Positions 35,257 through 46,765 of a DNA stretch of 64,000 nucleotides are shown piece by piece. This stretch comes from Roseibium limicola. Its GTDB lineage: Bacteria; Pseudomonadota; Alphaproteobacteria; Rhizobiales; Stappiaceae. Position 1 is the first letter of the stretch, and every line of letters begins with the position of its first letter. Position numbers and translations under genes: made by a program. The notes under the pieces were generated by a model that was given only the letters and a program-made list of their open reading frames with translations, ran no database searches and was not told where the DNA came from. The stretch covers positions 124,001-188,000 of the forward strand of contig NZ_JAFLNF010000005.1 of assembly GCF_017313085.1 (NCBI RefSeq), read 5' to 3'.

Positions 35257-36099
35257 ATGTGCCCACCTGGCTGTCTACATAGTATTTGTGAGAAGGCGAC
35301 ACGCCGTGGCTTCCTCAAGGCAGGCTTCACGCTTGCTGTCGGTTCCGCTGCAGCAGCGTCTGGTGGCTTCACTGCGGAAGCCGTTGCGTCGGAAAAGAAA
35401 AGCCTGGCCTTCAGTGAAATGACCGACATGTCACATGCGCTTTACGAGGGTTTTCCGACCTTTGGAGGCGAGAAATGGTTCACCGTCGAGAACATCGTCA
35501 ATTTCAAAGAAAATAAGGTGAACCTGAACCGCTGGACGTTGATGGAGCACACAGGCACCCATATGGATGCCCCGATCCATTTCTCGGAAGATGGCATGAC
35601 TGCCGATCTGATTCCGATCAGTGACCTTGTGGTTCCACTTGCAGTCATTGATATCTCGGCGCGAGCTCAGGATGACCCGGATACGTCGTTGACACCGGAC
35701 GACATCAAGGCCTGGGAAGCAGAATATGGACAGCTGCCCGAGGGATGCTGTGTCGTCATGAACTCCGGTTGGCACCGCCTGGTCGGCGATCCCAAGTTTA
35801 CCGGCCGCGATAACGAAGGTCTCAACCACGTTCCCGGTTTTCACGAAGAGGCTGCCAGGTTCCTGCTTGAGGAGCGCGACGTGAAAGGCATAGGAGTCGA
35901 CACCCTGTCCCTGGATACGGGCCTGAACTCATCTGGTGCTTTCCCGGTCCACTATGAATGGCTGGGCAGTGGCCGGTGGGGTGTTGAGGCCATCGCCAAC
36001 CTGGATGCGATCCCGCAAAGTGGAGCGCATCTCTTCCTTGGTTTGCCAAAAGTTAAAGGCGCGACCGGTGGACCGGCCAGAGTAATTGCGTTGATGTGA
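35257..36099 (+). CDS. Tat-exported cyclase-family (kynurenine formamidase-like) hydrolase
   Basis: 280 residues. A twin-arginine signal with TRRGFLKAG and a hydrophobic Ala-rich stretch ending near AVASEKK implies folded export to the periplasm. The enzyme part carries the metal-binding motif HTGTHMDAPIHF of the cyclase/KynB family, together with DMSHALYEGFPTFGG, VIDISARA, VVMNSGWHR and GIGVDTLSLDTG. The family hydrolyses amide or ester bonds (N-formylkynurenine, isatin and others). GGGAGGAG seven bases ahead fixes ATG 35257, although the frame is open to 35173. The short MCPPGCLHSICEK lead before the RR is unusual but Cys-rich leads occur in this group. A perfect terminator follows. The substrate cannot be told. 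Confidence 0.87.
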   Translation: MCPPGCLHSICEKATRRGFLKAGFTLAVGSAAAASGGFTAEAVASEKKSLAFSEMTDMSHALYEGFPTFGGEKWFTVENIVNFKENKVNLNRWTLMEHTGTHMDAPIHFSEDGMTADLIPISDLVVPLAVIDISARAQDDPDTSLTPDDIKAWEAEYGQLPEGCCVVMNSGWHRLVGDPKFTGRDNEGLNHVPGFHEEAARFLLEERDVKGIGVDTLSLDTGLNSSGAFPVHYEWLGSGRWGVEAIANLDAIPQSGAHLFLGLPKVKGATGGPARVIALM

Positions 36100-36120
36100 G
36101 GCCTTCAGGCCAATACATGA

Positions 36121-36153
36121 CAACCCTGCGGGATCAGTCCCGCAGGGTTGTTT
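36121..36153 (+). terminator. Strong Rho-independent terminator of the cyclase-family gene
   Basis: CAACCCTGCGGGA (36121-36133) and TCCCGCAGGGTTG (36138-36150) form a perfect 13-bp stem with a four-base loop, followed by TTT. Confidence 0.9.
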
Positions 36154-36213
36154 GGTGAATCGGGCGCGTAAAGCAATTGCACTGCGTGATTGCTCGGGAT
36201 AAATCATCGGCCC

Positions 36214-37905
36214 ATGAGCGATACGACACACCCGAATCCGTTAGACGGCCGCTTGCGGCTTGCAGTGGCCCAGTTGAACCCCACAGTGGGTGACATTTCC
36301 GGCAATGCTGGACTTGTTCGCGCAGCGCGAGCAGAAGCCGCGGAGCAGGGCGCGGATCTGGTACTTTACTCAGAACTGGTGATTGCCGGCTATCCGCCGG
36401 AGGACCTGATCCTCAAGCGGGCTTTCATTGAAAGATGCATGGAAGAAGTCCAGGCGTTGGCGAGGCTGACGGCAGATGGCGGGCCCGGTATGCTGGTCGG
36501 GAGCCCCTGGCTGGACGAGGGCAAGGTCTACAATGCGGTTGCGTTGTTGGACGGTGGCAAGGTTCAGACGCTTCGCTTCAAGTACGACTTGCCGAATTAC
36601 GCAGTCTTTGATGAGAAACGTGTCTTCGCGGCCGGCCCGCTTCCCGGACCGATGGATTTTCGTGGCATCCGGATCGGTGTTCCGATCTGTGAAGACATCT
36701 GGAACGACGAAGTCTGCGAGTGCCTTTCTGAAACCGGTGCTGAAATCCTGCTGGTTCCCAACGGCTCTCCCTATTGGGAAAACCGGGCAGAGGAACGCTT
36801 ACAGGTGGTCGTTGCGCGAGTGGTGGAGAGCGGGCTTCCACTGGTCTATTGCAATCAGCTTGGCGGCCAGGATGAACTTGTCTTCGACGGCGGCTCTTTT
36901 GCCCTGCAGGCCGATCGCTCGCTCGCCTTCCAGATGAAGCAGTTCGACACCGAGCTCTCGCTCAGCACCTGGGTGCGAAATGAAGACGAGATCTGGGTAT
37001 GTGAAGCAGCGCCTGTGGCGACGCTCCCCGATCTGGACGAGGCGAACTGGTTGGCCTGTGTCCAGGGCCTGCGTGACTATGTGCTGAAGAACAATTTTCC
37101 AGGCGTTGTCCTTGGATTGTCTGGCGGGATCGACAGCGCTATCTGCGCTGCTCTGGCTGTCGATGCGCTCGGCGCCGACAAGGTCCATGCAATCATGCTG
37201 CCTTATCGCTATACGTCGCGCGAAAGCGTGCGTGATGCAGCTGATTGTGCCGATGCGCTCGGCATCCGGTTCGATCATGTGCCAATTGCCGAACCTGTCG
37301 AAGGTTTTGGCCGGGTGCTAGGCGGGCTGTTCTCGGGCTGCGAGCAGGATACGACGGAAGAAAATATCCAGTCACGCGCCCGCGGCGTCATCCTGATGGC
37401 AATCTCCAACAAGTTCGGCGCAATGGTCGTGACAACCGGCAATAAGTCGGAAATGTCCGTTGGCTATGCAACACTCTATGGCGACATGAACGGCGGCTTT
37501 AATCCAATCAAGGATCTTTACAAGACCCAGGTTTATCACCTGTCGGAGTGGCGCAACGACCACAAGCCGGCCGGCGTGCTCGGGACCGATGGAGAAGTCA
37601 TTCCGTCCAATATTATCACCAAGGCACCGACAGCAGAACTGCGCGAGAACCAGACCGATCAGGACAGTCTTCCCGCCTATGAGGTTCTGGACGACATTCT
37701 GGCCTGCCTGGTCGAAAATGAGATGTCGGTTGCTGATATCGCCAAGCGTGGCCATGACGTCGCTTTGATCCATCGGATTGAGCACCTGCTTTACATTGCC
37801 GAGTTCAAACGCCGACAGGCGCCTCCGGGAGTGAAAATCACCTCGCGCAATTTTGGCAAGGATCGCCGCTATCCGATAACCAATCGCTTTCGGGACAGGA
37901 CGTAA
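36214..37905 (+). CDS. nadE: Glutamine-dependent NAD(+) synthetase
   Basis: Last step of NAD synthesis: amidates nicotinate-adenine dinucleotide using ammonia released from glutamine. The N-terminal nitrilase-type glutaminase has the triad Glu54 (YSELVIAGYPPED), Lys123 (KYDLPNY) and Cys159 (VPICEDIWND). The C-terminal synthetase has the ATP loop LGLSGGIDSA (Ser303-Ser308), then LPYRYTS, TTGNKSEMSVGYATLYGDM and NIITKAPTAELRENQTDQDSLP. At 563 residues it is the standard two-domain form. ATG 36214 is preferred over an in-frame TTG at 36190. The neighbours are unrelated metabolic genes in the order usual for Hyphomicrobiales. Confidence 0.95.
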   Translation: MSDTTHPNPLDGRLRLAVAQLNPTVGDISGNAGLVRAARAEAAEQGADLVLYSELVIAGYPPEDLILKRAFIERCMEEVQALARLTADGGPGMLVGSPWLDEGKVYNAVALLDGGKVQTLRFKYDLPNYAVFDEKRVFAAGPLPGPMDFRGIRIGVPICEDIWNDEVCECLSETGAEILLVPNGSPYWENRAEERLQVVVARVVESGLPLVYCNQLGGQDELVFDGGSFALQADRSLAFQMKQFDTELSLSTWVRNEDEIWVCEAAPVATLPDLDEANWLACVQGLRDYVLKNNFPGVVLGLSGGIDSAICAALAVDALGADKVHAIMLPYRYTSRESVRDAADCADALGIRFDHVPIAEPVEGFGRVLGGLFSGCEQDTTEENIQSRARGVILMAISNKFGAMVVTTGNKSEMSVGYATLYGDMNGGFNPIKDLYKTQVYHLSEWRNDHKPAGVLGTDGEVIPSNIITKAPTAELRENQTDQDSLPAYEVLDDILACLVENEMSVADIAKRGHDVALIHRIEHLLYIAEFKRRQAPPGVKITSRNFGKDRRYPITNRFRDRT

Positions 37906-38079
37906 TTATCCTGTCAGACAACCATGGACTTGACCCGAGACATCGAAAAGCCCCCCACTCAGGAAGCTGTAGCGAGAAAACTCGAATTCTGCTGCTTCAA
38001 GAGACAATAATAATAAGCTAGAGAGCTGGTTGAGGCCTGATGGCCTTGCTGCCGAAAGTGGAGAGAGTTACCCCAAGGC

Positions 38080-39441
38080 ATGACAGTTACCGTACGTTTT
38101 GCTCCGTCCCCGACAGGACATATTCACATTGGCAACATCCGGACAGCCCTCTACAATTGGCTGTTTGCGAAGAAAGCTGGTGGCACCTTCATTCTCCGCT
38201 TTGATGACACCGATGTGGAGAGATCCAAGCGGGAATTTGCCGATGCGATTGAAAAGGACCTTGCCTGGCTGGGCGTGAGACCTGACCGTCAGGAACGCCA
38301 GTCTGATCGCCTGTCGGCCTATGATGCGGTTGTTGAACGTCTGAAGGCGTCCGGTCATCTGTATGCCTGCTATGAAACTGCGGACGAACTGGAGCGGCGT
38401 CGCTCACGCGCCCGTGCCATTGGCCGTCCCCCGGTCTATGATCGTTCTGGTATGAAGCTGACTGACGAGCAGAAAGCCGAGTTGGAAGCCGATGGCCGCA
38501 AGCCGCATTGGCGCTTCCTCCTGCCAAATTTCGAGAGTGATCCGCACGGCATTCAGCGCACCGACGTGACGTGGGATGATTTGTGCCGTGGTCCACAGTC
38601 AATCGACTTGGGCTCCATGTCGGATCCGGTTCTGATCCGTGAGAGCGGCAGCTATCTCTACACGCTGACTTCGATTGTCGATGATATCGACATGGGCGTG
38701 AGCCACATCATTCGCGGCGAAGATCACGTTGCCAACACAGCCGTTCAGCTCTCCATCTTTCGGGCGCTAGAGGCCACCGCTCCGGTGTTCGGACATCATA
38801 ATCTGCTCACGACCATCGACGGTGAGGGATTGTCCAAACGCAAGGGCGCTCTGTCCATCGGTTCGCTGCGCGAAGATGGACTGGAGCCAATGGCCGTGGC
38901 ATCTCTCGCCGTCCTGACAGGCACCAGCCAGTCAGTCGAAGCAGTGCCAAGTATGGACGCGCTTGCCGACAGGTTTGATCTTGCGAGCGTTTCGAAATCC
39001 GCAGCCAAGTTCGATCCCGAAGAGTTGAACGGTCTGAATGCCCGTCTGGTCCACGAGATGCCGTTTGAGGCTGTTCAGCCCCGCTTGGCCCGTCTGGGGA
39101 TTATGGCCGACGAAACGTTTTGGGAAACAGTGCGCGAGAATTGCGCCAAAGTCGCGGATGCGCGTCTCTATTGGCAAATCGTGCGGGGCAGCATCGAAGG
39201 CCAAGTGGAGCAGGACGACCTGGAGTTTCTGACGGCAGCCCGTAACTTGCTGCCGGAAGGTCAGATCGATGAGCAGACCTGGAAGGCCTGGACCTCAGCG
39301 CTGAAGTCTGAGACCGGGCGTAAGGGCAGGGGGCTGTTCATGCCTCTGCGCAAGGCCTTGACTGGTCTGGAGCACGGCCCGGACATGCAGGCCATGCTGC
39401 CGCTCATTGGGAGACAAAATATTCTGGACCGACTACCCTGA
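38080..39441 (+). CDS. gltX: Glutamyl-tRNA synthetase
   Basis: Class I synthetase charging glutamate. The HIGH-type motif is [19 protein letters not shown] at the N-terminus, and the KMSKS-type motif is [25 protein letters not shown] and [14 protein letters not shown] are also conserved. At 453 residues it is slightly shorter than the main enzyme of about 470 residues. Alphaproteobacteria often carry two GltX paralogues, one specialised for tRNA-Gln mischarging. Which one this is needs the rest of the genome. AAGG lies close to the ATG. The last 38 bases overlap tail-to-tail with the DUF2865 gene. Confidence 0.93.
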   Translation: MTVTVRFAPSPTGHIHIGNIRTALYNWLFAKKAGGTFILRFDDTDVERSKREFADAIEKDLAWLGVRPDRQERQSDRLSAYDAVVERLKASGHLYACYETADELERRRSRARAIGRPPVYDRSGMKLTDEQKAELEADGRKPHWRFLLPNFESDPHGIQRTDVTWDDLCRGPQSIDLGSMSDPVLIRESGSYLYTLTSIVDDIDMGVSHIIRGEDHVANTAVQLSIFRALEATAPVFGHHNLLTTIDGEGLSKRKGALSIGSLREDGLEPMAVASLAVLTGTSQSVEAVPSMDALADRFDLASVSKSAAKFDPEELNGLNARLVHEMPFEAVQPRLARLGIMADETFWETVRENCAKVADARLYWQIVRGSIEGQVEQDDLEFLTAARNLLPEGQIDEQTWKAWTSALKSETGRKGRGLFMPLRKALTGLEHGPDMQAMLPLIGRQNILDRLP

Positions 39442-40798
39442 CAGCGCCTTCGCCACGCGAAAGCGTTGGCAGTTTGTCGTCAACTGTAAAGATCGCACTG
39501 GCTTCTGTTTTGGGGCTGGTGTGGTCTTTTTCAGTTCTGGCACTGCTTGCTGTTGCCGCAAGCTCTGTGTCCGGGCCTGACAAGGCGGAAGTTGTCGTCG
39601 TTTTGTTCCGCGACTTCAGGCTGGCGAAGGCCTTCCGGCTGTCGAAGCCGAGAGCGGCATCCATCCGGCTTGCCGGATCGACACTGACTGGGATCGCTTG
39701 AGGGTCGACAGGCGGCATGGCCCAATCGATCAACTGGGTCCGCAATCCATAGGCGTTGGTCGGAGACTTTGAGCCACCGCCTGTCGTTTTCCCACCGATG
39801 ATGACCTTGATATGACCGGCACCTTTGCTCACTACCTTCAGGGGAGAGGTGTCCAGAGTCTTCAGCATGGCCATGCGTTGGCCGGCTGAGCTCTGGCCGC
39901 GACAGGAACAGCTGTTTACGCGCTCGGATTTGTAGCGCCAGGCATTCTCCAGATTTTCATAAGGCGTTCCCGCGAGCGACATCATGTCTTCCGGCGCGCC
40001 GCCCGGGTTGCGGTAGACGTATAGCTCGGTTTCCGCTGCCGGGCAGATCTGGCCACAGCGCGCGGCGTCTTGCTCGAACTGATTGCGATTTGCCTTGAAG
40101 CTGAGCGGGAAGAAATAACCATCGCAACTTCTCACGCAGAGCGTGCGGTAGGTTTTCCCTGAGGCGAAAGACGCACCGGAATTAACAACGGCGCGGGACC
40201 GCTTCAACTGCTTTGGACGTTCATGATTGCCGGCTGCCGGTGTCAGTTTGGTCGTTCCCTTGGGCGTTTTGCGGGAAAACAGCGCGCTGAGAACGCCTTC
40301 CGGAGCAGATGAAGCCTTGGCGGAGCCATTTGATGTGCAGTTGGCGGCTTTTATCTGGCGTTCGACAGCCAGCTTGGCACGGGCGGTTTTATCGCCTCGT
40401 GAAACCTTTGCCAACTTACGTTCAATGGCCGCCAGATTGCGACGCATCTTGCCGATTTTCGTCGTCAGTGCCGCGCAACGGGCGTCCTGTGTCTGGCTGG
40501 AACAGCGGAAGTGCCGGGCATCTCTTTCAGCCGCCTGCAAAGCCGAGGCTTGCCGGTTCTGGGCGTCTTCCCATTTGGCACTGGCAGCCGAAGAAGAGTT
40601 CTTTGACAGGCGCGCCAACTCACCGCGCAGGCTGCTGCAGCTTGCTGCGGCTTCCGCGCTCGAGATCGGTCCACTGAAGGTGAGCAGGGCCAGGACCGAT
40701 AGGGCAGCCGCAAGACGGCCACCTGCAGACATGGCAAATGCCAAGCTTTTACCGAAGGTAGCACGCGAAAAAACGGTCAAGAGCATGGTGAACAGCAT
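39404..40798 (-). CDS. Exported DUF2865 protein
   Basis: 464 residues. An N-terminal hydrophobic signal ([19 protein letters not shown]) is followed by a coiled-coil region with Cys pairs ([27 protein letters not shown]). The DUF2865 core is near residues 210-310, with [52 protein letters not shown] and the terminal NSCSCRG. The core is Cys-rich, and disulfides in the periplasm are likely. The C-terminal 140 residues are polar and variable. The start is uncertain: 40798 is the longest frame, while ATG 40732 would place the signal at the very N-terminus. The domain is typical of Hyphomicrobiales; its function is unknown. It overlaps the end of gltX by 38 bases. Confidence 0.82.
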   Translation of the reverse strand: MLFTMLLTVFSRATFGKSLAFAMSAGGRLAAALSVLALLTFSGPISSAEAAASCSSLRGELARLSKNSSSAASAKWEDAQNRQASALQAAERDARHFRCSSQTQDARCAALTTKIGKMRRNLAAIERKLAKVSRGDKTARAKLAVERQIKAANCTSNGSAKASSAPEGVLSALFSRKTPKGTTKLTPAAGNHERPKQLKRSRAVVNSGASFASGKTYRTLCVRSCDGYFFPLSFKANRNQFEQDAARCGQICPAAETELYVYRNPGGAPEDMMSLAGTPYENLENAWRYKSERVNSCSCRGQSSAGQRMAMLKTLDTSPLKVVSKGAGHIKVIIGGKTTGGGSKSPTNAYGLRTQLIDWAMPPVDPQAIPVSVDPASRMDAALGFDSRKAFASLKSRNKTTTTSALSGPDTELAATASSARTEKDHTSPKTEASAIFTVDDKLPTLSRGEGAVRVVGPEYFVSQ

Positions 40799-41396
40799 CA
40801 GCTATCCCGAAACACACAATAGAATTGAGCTTTATTGCCAGCCCTTCAGCCGGCAAGCCCAAGGGCCCGTCGAAGGAGGCATTCTATCCGAGGAAGTCGG
40901 AGGAAAAAGCTCCCACTGAAGGTGATCTTGGTAGTCTTGACAGTTGCCGCAAGGATATCAAGTGAAACCCTTTGTTCAGGTTAATGACCAAAATATCCGG
41001 GCAGAGATGCGGAGCGCGGGTGCCGGCCTGCAAAGCGAACACGCCCCATGCTGCCGCCTTCGGTTGCCCGAAGTGGCATTGATTTGGTCATCTAGCTGTT
41101 GAAAAGGCGGTCTCAACCTGTTGCTCGACATCAGAGTGTTTGCGAATCGGCCATCGAACCTGAGACGGTTTTCTATTGGGTGGTTTTAACCTCATTCGAC
41201 CTCAATTGCCCATTATCCCTGCTCAACGGGCGCCGGATAAGAGGTTCGGCCGCGATAAGCGTGGGAGCCTGCCACTTAAACGAGAGGCCATGAAATGGCC
41301 CATTGACCGAGGATTGAATGATCTGCGCAGACGGGCACCCGGTGTCCGTGTCAAACATTGCCAGACATTGCCGGTCCAAACAGGTGAGATACGAAA
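40799..41396. other. 598-base intergenic region without a recognisable gene
   Basis: Separates the leftward DUF2865 gene from the rightward metallo-beta-lactamase-fold gene and should hold both promoters. Small open frames at 41099-41293 and 41176-41400 have no ribosome site and no familiar sequence. A GGAGG stretch at about 40875 is not followed by a start codon. Around 41332-41354 there is an imperfect palindrome (GACGGGCAC, then GTGTCCGTGTC) close to the downstream gene. I see no RNA gene. Confidence 0.4.
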
Positions 41397-42554
41397 ATGA
41401 CTAAACAGGCGCCGTCCCCCGACACTTCCACGTCGAAGAACGTTTCCTTCCAGGAATTGGGCCGGGATTGTTACGCTGTACGCCTGAAGGGGCCTGTCGG
41501 CGAAACTGCTAGCCTGACAGCCAATATCGGCGTGGTCGTCGGACGTAAGCAGATTCTCGTGATCGATGCAGGCCCTGTTCCAGCCGCCGCGACTGCTGTC
41601 TCCGAGAGCCTATCAAACAAATTCGGCAAGCCGGTTCGCTATGTTGCCCTGACCCACTTTCACGCCCGTCACGGCTTGGGGGCAAGTGGTTTTGAAGGTG
41701 CGGATGTCGTGGTTTCGGATCTGACGCGCCGCATGTTGGCCGATCATGGCTCTGACAACCGCCAGCTTGCTGCCAGGAGGGACCGCTCGACCTTTGCAAA
41801 GGGTACGGCTCGTCTGGTGGAACCAAACATCAGCTGCGCCTCATCTCTCTCGCTGAACTTGGGCGACAAGGAAGTGCGCTTGATGCACTTGGGGCGCGGT
41901 CACACGCTCGGCGATACCGTCGTTTGGGTGGAGGATGCCCGTGTGATGTTCACCGGCGGTCTGGTTGCTACAAGCAACGCTCCTTATTGCGCTGACGGTC
42001 ACTTGGCCGATTGGCCACGGGTCTTGACCCGCATTGCAGCTTTCCGTCCCAACGCCATCATGCCCAGTTCGGGCGAGAGTGCCATCGGTACGAGCTCGGT
42101 AACACGGGCGGTTGAGCAGACGCGGACCTATCTCGAAACCCTGAAAGACACAGGTTTTCAGGCAGTGGAAGAGGGTGCAAACCTGCGGGAGGTTCTGAGC
42201 GCAGTAGATCAGTCCATGACGTCGCGCTTGAAATCCCTTAACGCTTATGATGAGCGGATCAGCGTCAATGTTGCGCGGGCCTATGATGAGGCCAAGGGCG
42301 TTGATATGCCGATTATCTGGACGACGGAGCGTGAAGCCTCGTTGATGAGTGTCCTGGGTGATGTTGCTCAGTCGTCTGCCGAGAAGGCTGTGGATGCGGA
42401 TCCTGCCGAGGCTGCGCCAGCAGACTCGGCCTCACACGTCGAGGAATCTCCCCCAAAACAGGACAAGACAGCCGAAACTTCCCAGACGGATGCTAAACCA
42501 GCCTGCGAAGACGATCAGCTGGAAGAGACAATAGCGGAAGACGAGAAGGCCTGA
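41397..42554 (+). CDS. Metallo-beta-lactamase-fold protein with altered metal site
   Basis: 385 residues of the SoxH-like/quinoprotein-relay MBL-fold group. The first motif is THFHARH (His87, His89, His92), where the usual HxHxDH Asp is Arg91. The second His motif is HLGRGHTLGDTVVWV. The usual bridging-Asp motif (TGD) reads FTGGLVATS, so that Asp is lost too. With two metal ligands missing, a normal dizinc centre is unlikely; it may bind one metal or none. LVIDAGPVP replaces the usual strand lead-in. The final 65 residues are a low-complexity acidic/Pro/Ala tail. No signal peptide is seen, so it is likely cytoplasmic. ATG 41397 follows GTGAG. The creA-like gene lies 168 bases downstream. Function is unknown. 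Confidence 0.8.
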   Translation: MTKQAPSPDTSTSKNVSFQELGRDCYAVRLKGPVGETASLTANIGVVVGRKQILVIDAGPVPAAATAVSESLSNKFGKPVRYVALTHFHARHGLGASGFEGADVVVSDLTRRMLADHGSDNRQLAARRDRSTFAKGTARLVEPNISCASSLSLNLGDKEVRLMHLGRGHTLGDTVVWVEDARVMFTGGLVATSNAPYCADGHLADWPRVLTRIAAFRPNAIMPSSGESAIGTSSVTRAVEQTRTYLETLKDTGFQAVEEGANLREVLSAVDQSMTSRLKSLNAYDERISVNVARAYDEAKGVDMPIIWTTEREASLMSVLGDVAQSSAEKAVDADPAEAAPADSASHVEESPPKQDKTAETSQTDAKPACEDDQLEETIAEDEKA

Positions 42555-42722
42555 CGATCCGGCCATCTGACAAGGCAAAGGTCCGGCGGCAGTCGGCGTG
42601 ATGCAAGACGTTCCGCCAAAGTCTGCTTTTGTGCGTTTGCTACTAGCGCTTGCCCCATCGCGTCCCTACATGAACAGGCAATGAGCCTGGGCTTTTCGCT
42701 CAGGACGAACACGAGGGTTCCC

Positions 42723-43247
42723 ATGTCGTTTTTCAGGAAAACCGGCCTCTTCGCGTTGGCTGTCGCCTCTCTTGTCGCAGCAGGCCCTGTGGCGCAGGCA
42801 GCTGACGATCCTGAGCTGATTTTCAAGAAGTCGACTGTGTGGAAGTTCATGGCCCCGGATCACAAACTGGCAACCTATGCGATCGATGATCCGGTCGTCG
42901 ACGGCGTTTCTTGCCATTTCACCGTGCCGGAAAAGGGCGGTATCAGCGGCTGGTTGGGTGTTGCCGAGGAAGTCTCGGACGTCTCGCTCGCCTGCCGGCA
43001 AGTAGGTCCTGTTTCTTTCAAGGAGAAGTTCGAGCAGGGCGAGGAGATGTATCAGGAGCGGCGCTCACTTTTCTTCAAAAAGATGCGGATCGTGCGCGGC
43101 TGTGATGCCAAACGCAATGTGCTGGTCTATCTGAGCTATTCCGACAAGCTGATCGAAGGTAGTCCGAAAAACTCCACCTCGACTGTTCCTTTGATGCCTT
43201 GGGGCGATCAGGTTCCGCCGAAGTGTGGTGACTTTCTCGACGATTGA
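42723..43247 (+). CDS. creA: CreA-family exported protein
   Basis: 174 residues from ATG 42723. A signal peptide MSFFRKTGLFALAVASLVAAGPVAQA precedes a mature domain with DPELIFKKSTVWKFMAPDHKLATYAIDDP, VDGVSCHFTVPEKGG, SDVSLACRQVGPV and MRIVRGCDAKRNVLVYLSYSDKLIEGSPKNSTSTVPLMPW. These are the conserved stretches of the CreA family, including its paired Cys. The frame is open from 42681 but the signal fits 42723. CreA of Escherichia coli lies beside the creBC regulators, which are absent here. The function remains unknown; it is a periplasmic protein. Confidence 0.88.
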   Translation: MSFFRKTGLFALAVASLVAAGPVAQAADDPELIFKKSTVWKFMAPDHKLATYAIDDPVVDGVSCHFTVPEKGGISGWLGVAEEVSDVSLACRQVGPVSFKEKFEQGEEMYQERRSLFFKKMRIVRGCDAKRNVLVYLSYSDKLIEGSPKNSTSTVPLMPWGDQVPPKCGDFLDD

Positions 43248-43261
43248 GCCTGTTGGTTTTC

Positions 43262-43447
43262 TCAGACGACGGACTGCAGGATGGCCTCGCCGATCTGGCA
43301 GATGTGGGAGCCGGTCTCACAACGCTCATACGTGCGCAGGCTCATGCTGGCAGTCGCTGGTCCGTCCATTTTTTGGGCCAGGAGGATCAGAAATGGCGTG
43401 CCGAGAACGGAAGTCATGATGGCGAGGGCGAAGATGCGGTTCAACAT
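43262..43447 (-). CDS. Possible small membrane protein (61 aa)
   Basis: Begins MLNRIFALAIMTSVLGTPFLILLA, one hydrophobic segment that could be an anchor or a signal, followed by a short polar tail with two Cys (RCETGSHICQ). AAAGAGG lies seven bases ahead of the ATG, a good ribosome site. It sits convergently against the creA-like gene with a 14-base gap. No family is recognised, and such a short frame could occur by chance. Confidence 0.4.
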   Translation of the reverse strand: MLNRIFALAIMTSVLGTPFLILLAQKMDGPATASMSLRTYERCETGSHICQIGEAILQSVV

Positions 43448-43823
43448 GGGGTGGCCTCTTTAAGGTTGTCTGCAGGAGGCAGTGCCCCCGTCCATGTCCC
43501 AGGGTTTAGCAAGGTCAGCTTGAACCCTGTCTGAGGTCGATATTCAGCCAGCGTTCAGCTTCGTAAACTTGGATAAACGGATGCAATGGGAAGGAAGGAG
43601 CGATGGCGCGCTTCCTGCCGTTTCCGGGCTTGACCGTCGTGCTCAAAGCGGTCATTAACAAACTCATGATGACGGCCAAACGCACCATCATTGCGATCAA
43701 GATTATTTGCAGCTAGCGACATCGCTGGCTGTGGCCGTTCCCTCTTGGCAAAATTTCTCCTGAGACGGACCGCCCGGCCAGCCGGTGGTGAAGCGCTTCT
43801 GCGCGCCGGGAGAGACGAGCGAC
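43448..43823. other. 376-base region ahead of cysS
   Basis: Holds the presumed cysS promoter on the plus strand and the leader of the small minus-strand ORF. One short plus-strand frame at 43603-43716 is listed separately. Minus-strand frames 43515-43700 and 43555-43839 lack ribosome sites and are not called. No RNA gene or strong repeat was seen. Confidence 0.3.
43603..43716 (+). CDS. Possible cationic small peptide (37 aa)
   Basis: A purine-rich AAGGAAGGAG run at 43591-43600 precedes an ATG at 43603. The frame reads MARFLPFPGLTVVLKAVINK and continues to a TAG at 43714-43716. The peptide is hydrophobic with several Lys and few acidic residues. The spacing from the best Shine-Dalgarno to the ATG is very short, so translation is doubtful. 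No family is recognised. Confidence 0.2.
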   Translation: MARFLPFPGLTVVLKAVINKLMMTAKRTIIAIKIICS

Positions 43824-45254
43824 ATGACTGCCCAGTCACGCACTTCGACGTCAGGAACCTTTAAAGGTCTGAAGCTGACGAACACGCTGACCCGTCAGAA
43901 AGAGGACTTCGTTCCGATTTCCGACGACAATGTGCGCATGTATGTCTGCGGCCCGACCGTCTATGATTTCGCCCATATCGGCAACGCGCGCCCGGTCATC
44001 GTCTTTGATGTGCTGGCACGCTTGCTACGCCATCTCTACGGCGCCGATCATGTGACCTATGTGCGCAACATCACTGACGTCGATGACAAGATCAATGCGC
44101 GGGCCTTGCGCGATTTTCCCGATCTGCCGCTGAATGAGTCGATTGCAAAAGTGACCGGCAAGACCGCCGATCAGTTCCACGCCGATGTCAAGGCATTGGG
44201 CTGCGACGAGCCGGACATCGAGCCGCGTGCCACCGCCCATATCGGTGGCATGATCGAGATGATTCAAGATCTCATCAAAAAGGGCCATGCCTATGTTGCC
44301 GCGACGGCAAATGGCGGTGAAGTTCTGTTCGATACCGCCTCCATGCCGGCCTATGGCGAACTGTCCAAGCGCAACTTGGACGACCAAAGAGCTGGGGCGC
44401 GGGTCGCGGTTGAAAGCCACAAGAAGTCACCAGGGGACTTTGTGCTTTGGAAGTTGTCTTCGGAGAATGAACCCGGCTGGGACAGCCCCTGGGGTCGCGG
44501 CCGTCCGGGTTGGCACATTGAGTGTTCGGTGATGAGCGCCGAGCATCTTGGTGAGACGTTTGACATCCATGGCGGCGGTCTGGATCTGATCTTCCCGCAT
44601 CATGAGAACGAGATCGCCCAGTCATGCTGCGCCCATGGCACGGACAAGATGGCCAACGTCTGGATGCACAATGGCTTCGTTCAGGTCGAAGGTCGCAAGA
44701 TGTCCAAGTCAGAGGGCAACTTCGTCACCATCAACGAGCTTCTGGCGACCGACAAGTTCGGCGGCCGCGTTTGGCCGGGCGAAGTTCTGCGCCTTGCCAT
44801 GCTCATGACCCATTACCGCGAGCCCATCGACTTCTCCGTCAAACGACTGGAAGAGGCGGAGCGCCTGCTGGCCAAATGGCCGGATCTGGTGGACACCGAT
44901 GCGGCGCCTAGCGATGAGCTGTTGTCCGCTCTCGGCGATGACCTTAACACGGTCGCGTCGATCAAGGTTCTGCAGAGGTTGGCGGCAGATGCGACGAAAG
45001 ACCCGACGCTTCTTGAGGTCTATTCGGCCTCGGCAGCGCTGCTGGCTCTTGCGCCGGTCAAGGTGGAAACGGACGACCTCGACACCGCTGGCATCGAAGC
45101 CCGTGTCGCCGAACGTCTTGCCCAGCTGGACTCCAAGAACTGGGGCGAGGCCGACCGCATTCGCGATGAGCTGGCGTCTGAAGGCATTCAGCTAAAGGAT
45201 TCAAAAGACTCTGAAACCGGCAAGCGCGTCACCACCTGGGAAGTGAAGCGATAA
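43824..45254 (+). CDS. cysS: Cysteinyl-tRNA synthetase
   Basis: Charges tRNA-Cys. 476 residues with the zinc-binding and HIGH-type region [72 protein letters not shown] (His and Cys zinc ligands) and the KMSKS loop [17 protein letters not shown] 43824 follows GGGAGAGACGAG; the frame runs back to 43785 without conserved sequence. The length and C-terminal helical domain ([21 protein letters not shown]) are normal. It leads a run of closely spaced plus-strand genes (GFA protein, pip, cimA, rarD), although function does not connect them. Confidence 0.96.
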   Translation: MTAQSRTSTSGTFKGLKLTNTLTRQKEDFVPISDDNVRMYVCGPTVYDFAHIGNARPVIVFDVLARLLRHLYGADHVTYVRNITDVDDKINARALRDFPDLPLNESIAKVTGKTADQFHADVKALGCDEPDIEPRATAHIGGMIEMIQDLIKKGHAYVAATANGGEVLFDTASMPAYGELSKRNLDDQRAGARVAVESHKKSPGDFVLWKLSSENEPGWDSPWGRGRPGWHIECSVMSAEHLGETFDIHGGGLDLIFPHHENEIAQSCCAHGTDKMANVWMHNGFVQVEGRKMSKSEGNFVTINELLATDKFGGRVWPGEVLRLAMLMTHYREPIDFSVKRLEEAERLLAKWPDLVDTDAAPSDELLSALGDDLNTVASIKVLQRLAADATKDPTLLEVYSASAALLALAPVKVETDDLDTAGIEARVAERLAQLDSKNWGEADRIRDELASEGIQLKDSKDSETGKRVTTWEVKR

Positions 45255-45284
45255 TGCGCGCCGAATGCACGGGGACGCTTGGCC

Positions 45285-46708
<1,424 letters not shown>

Positions 46709-46765
46709 AAGGGCGAAAAGCCTGAGGGGCGTCGCATCGCGGCGCAAGGGAGACGGGAAACGACC

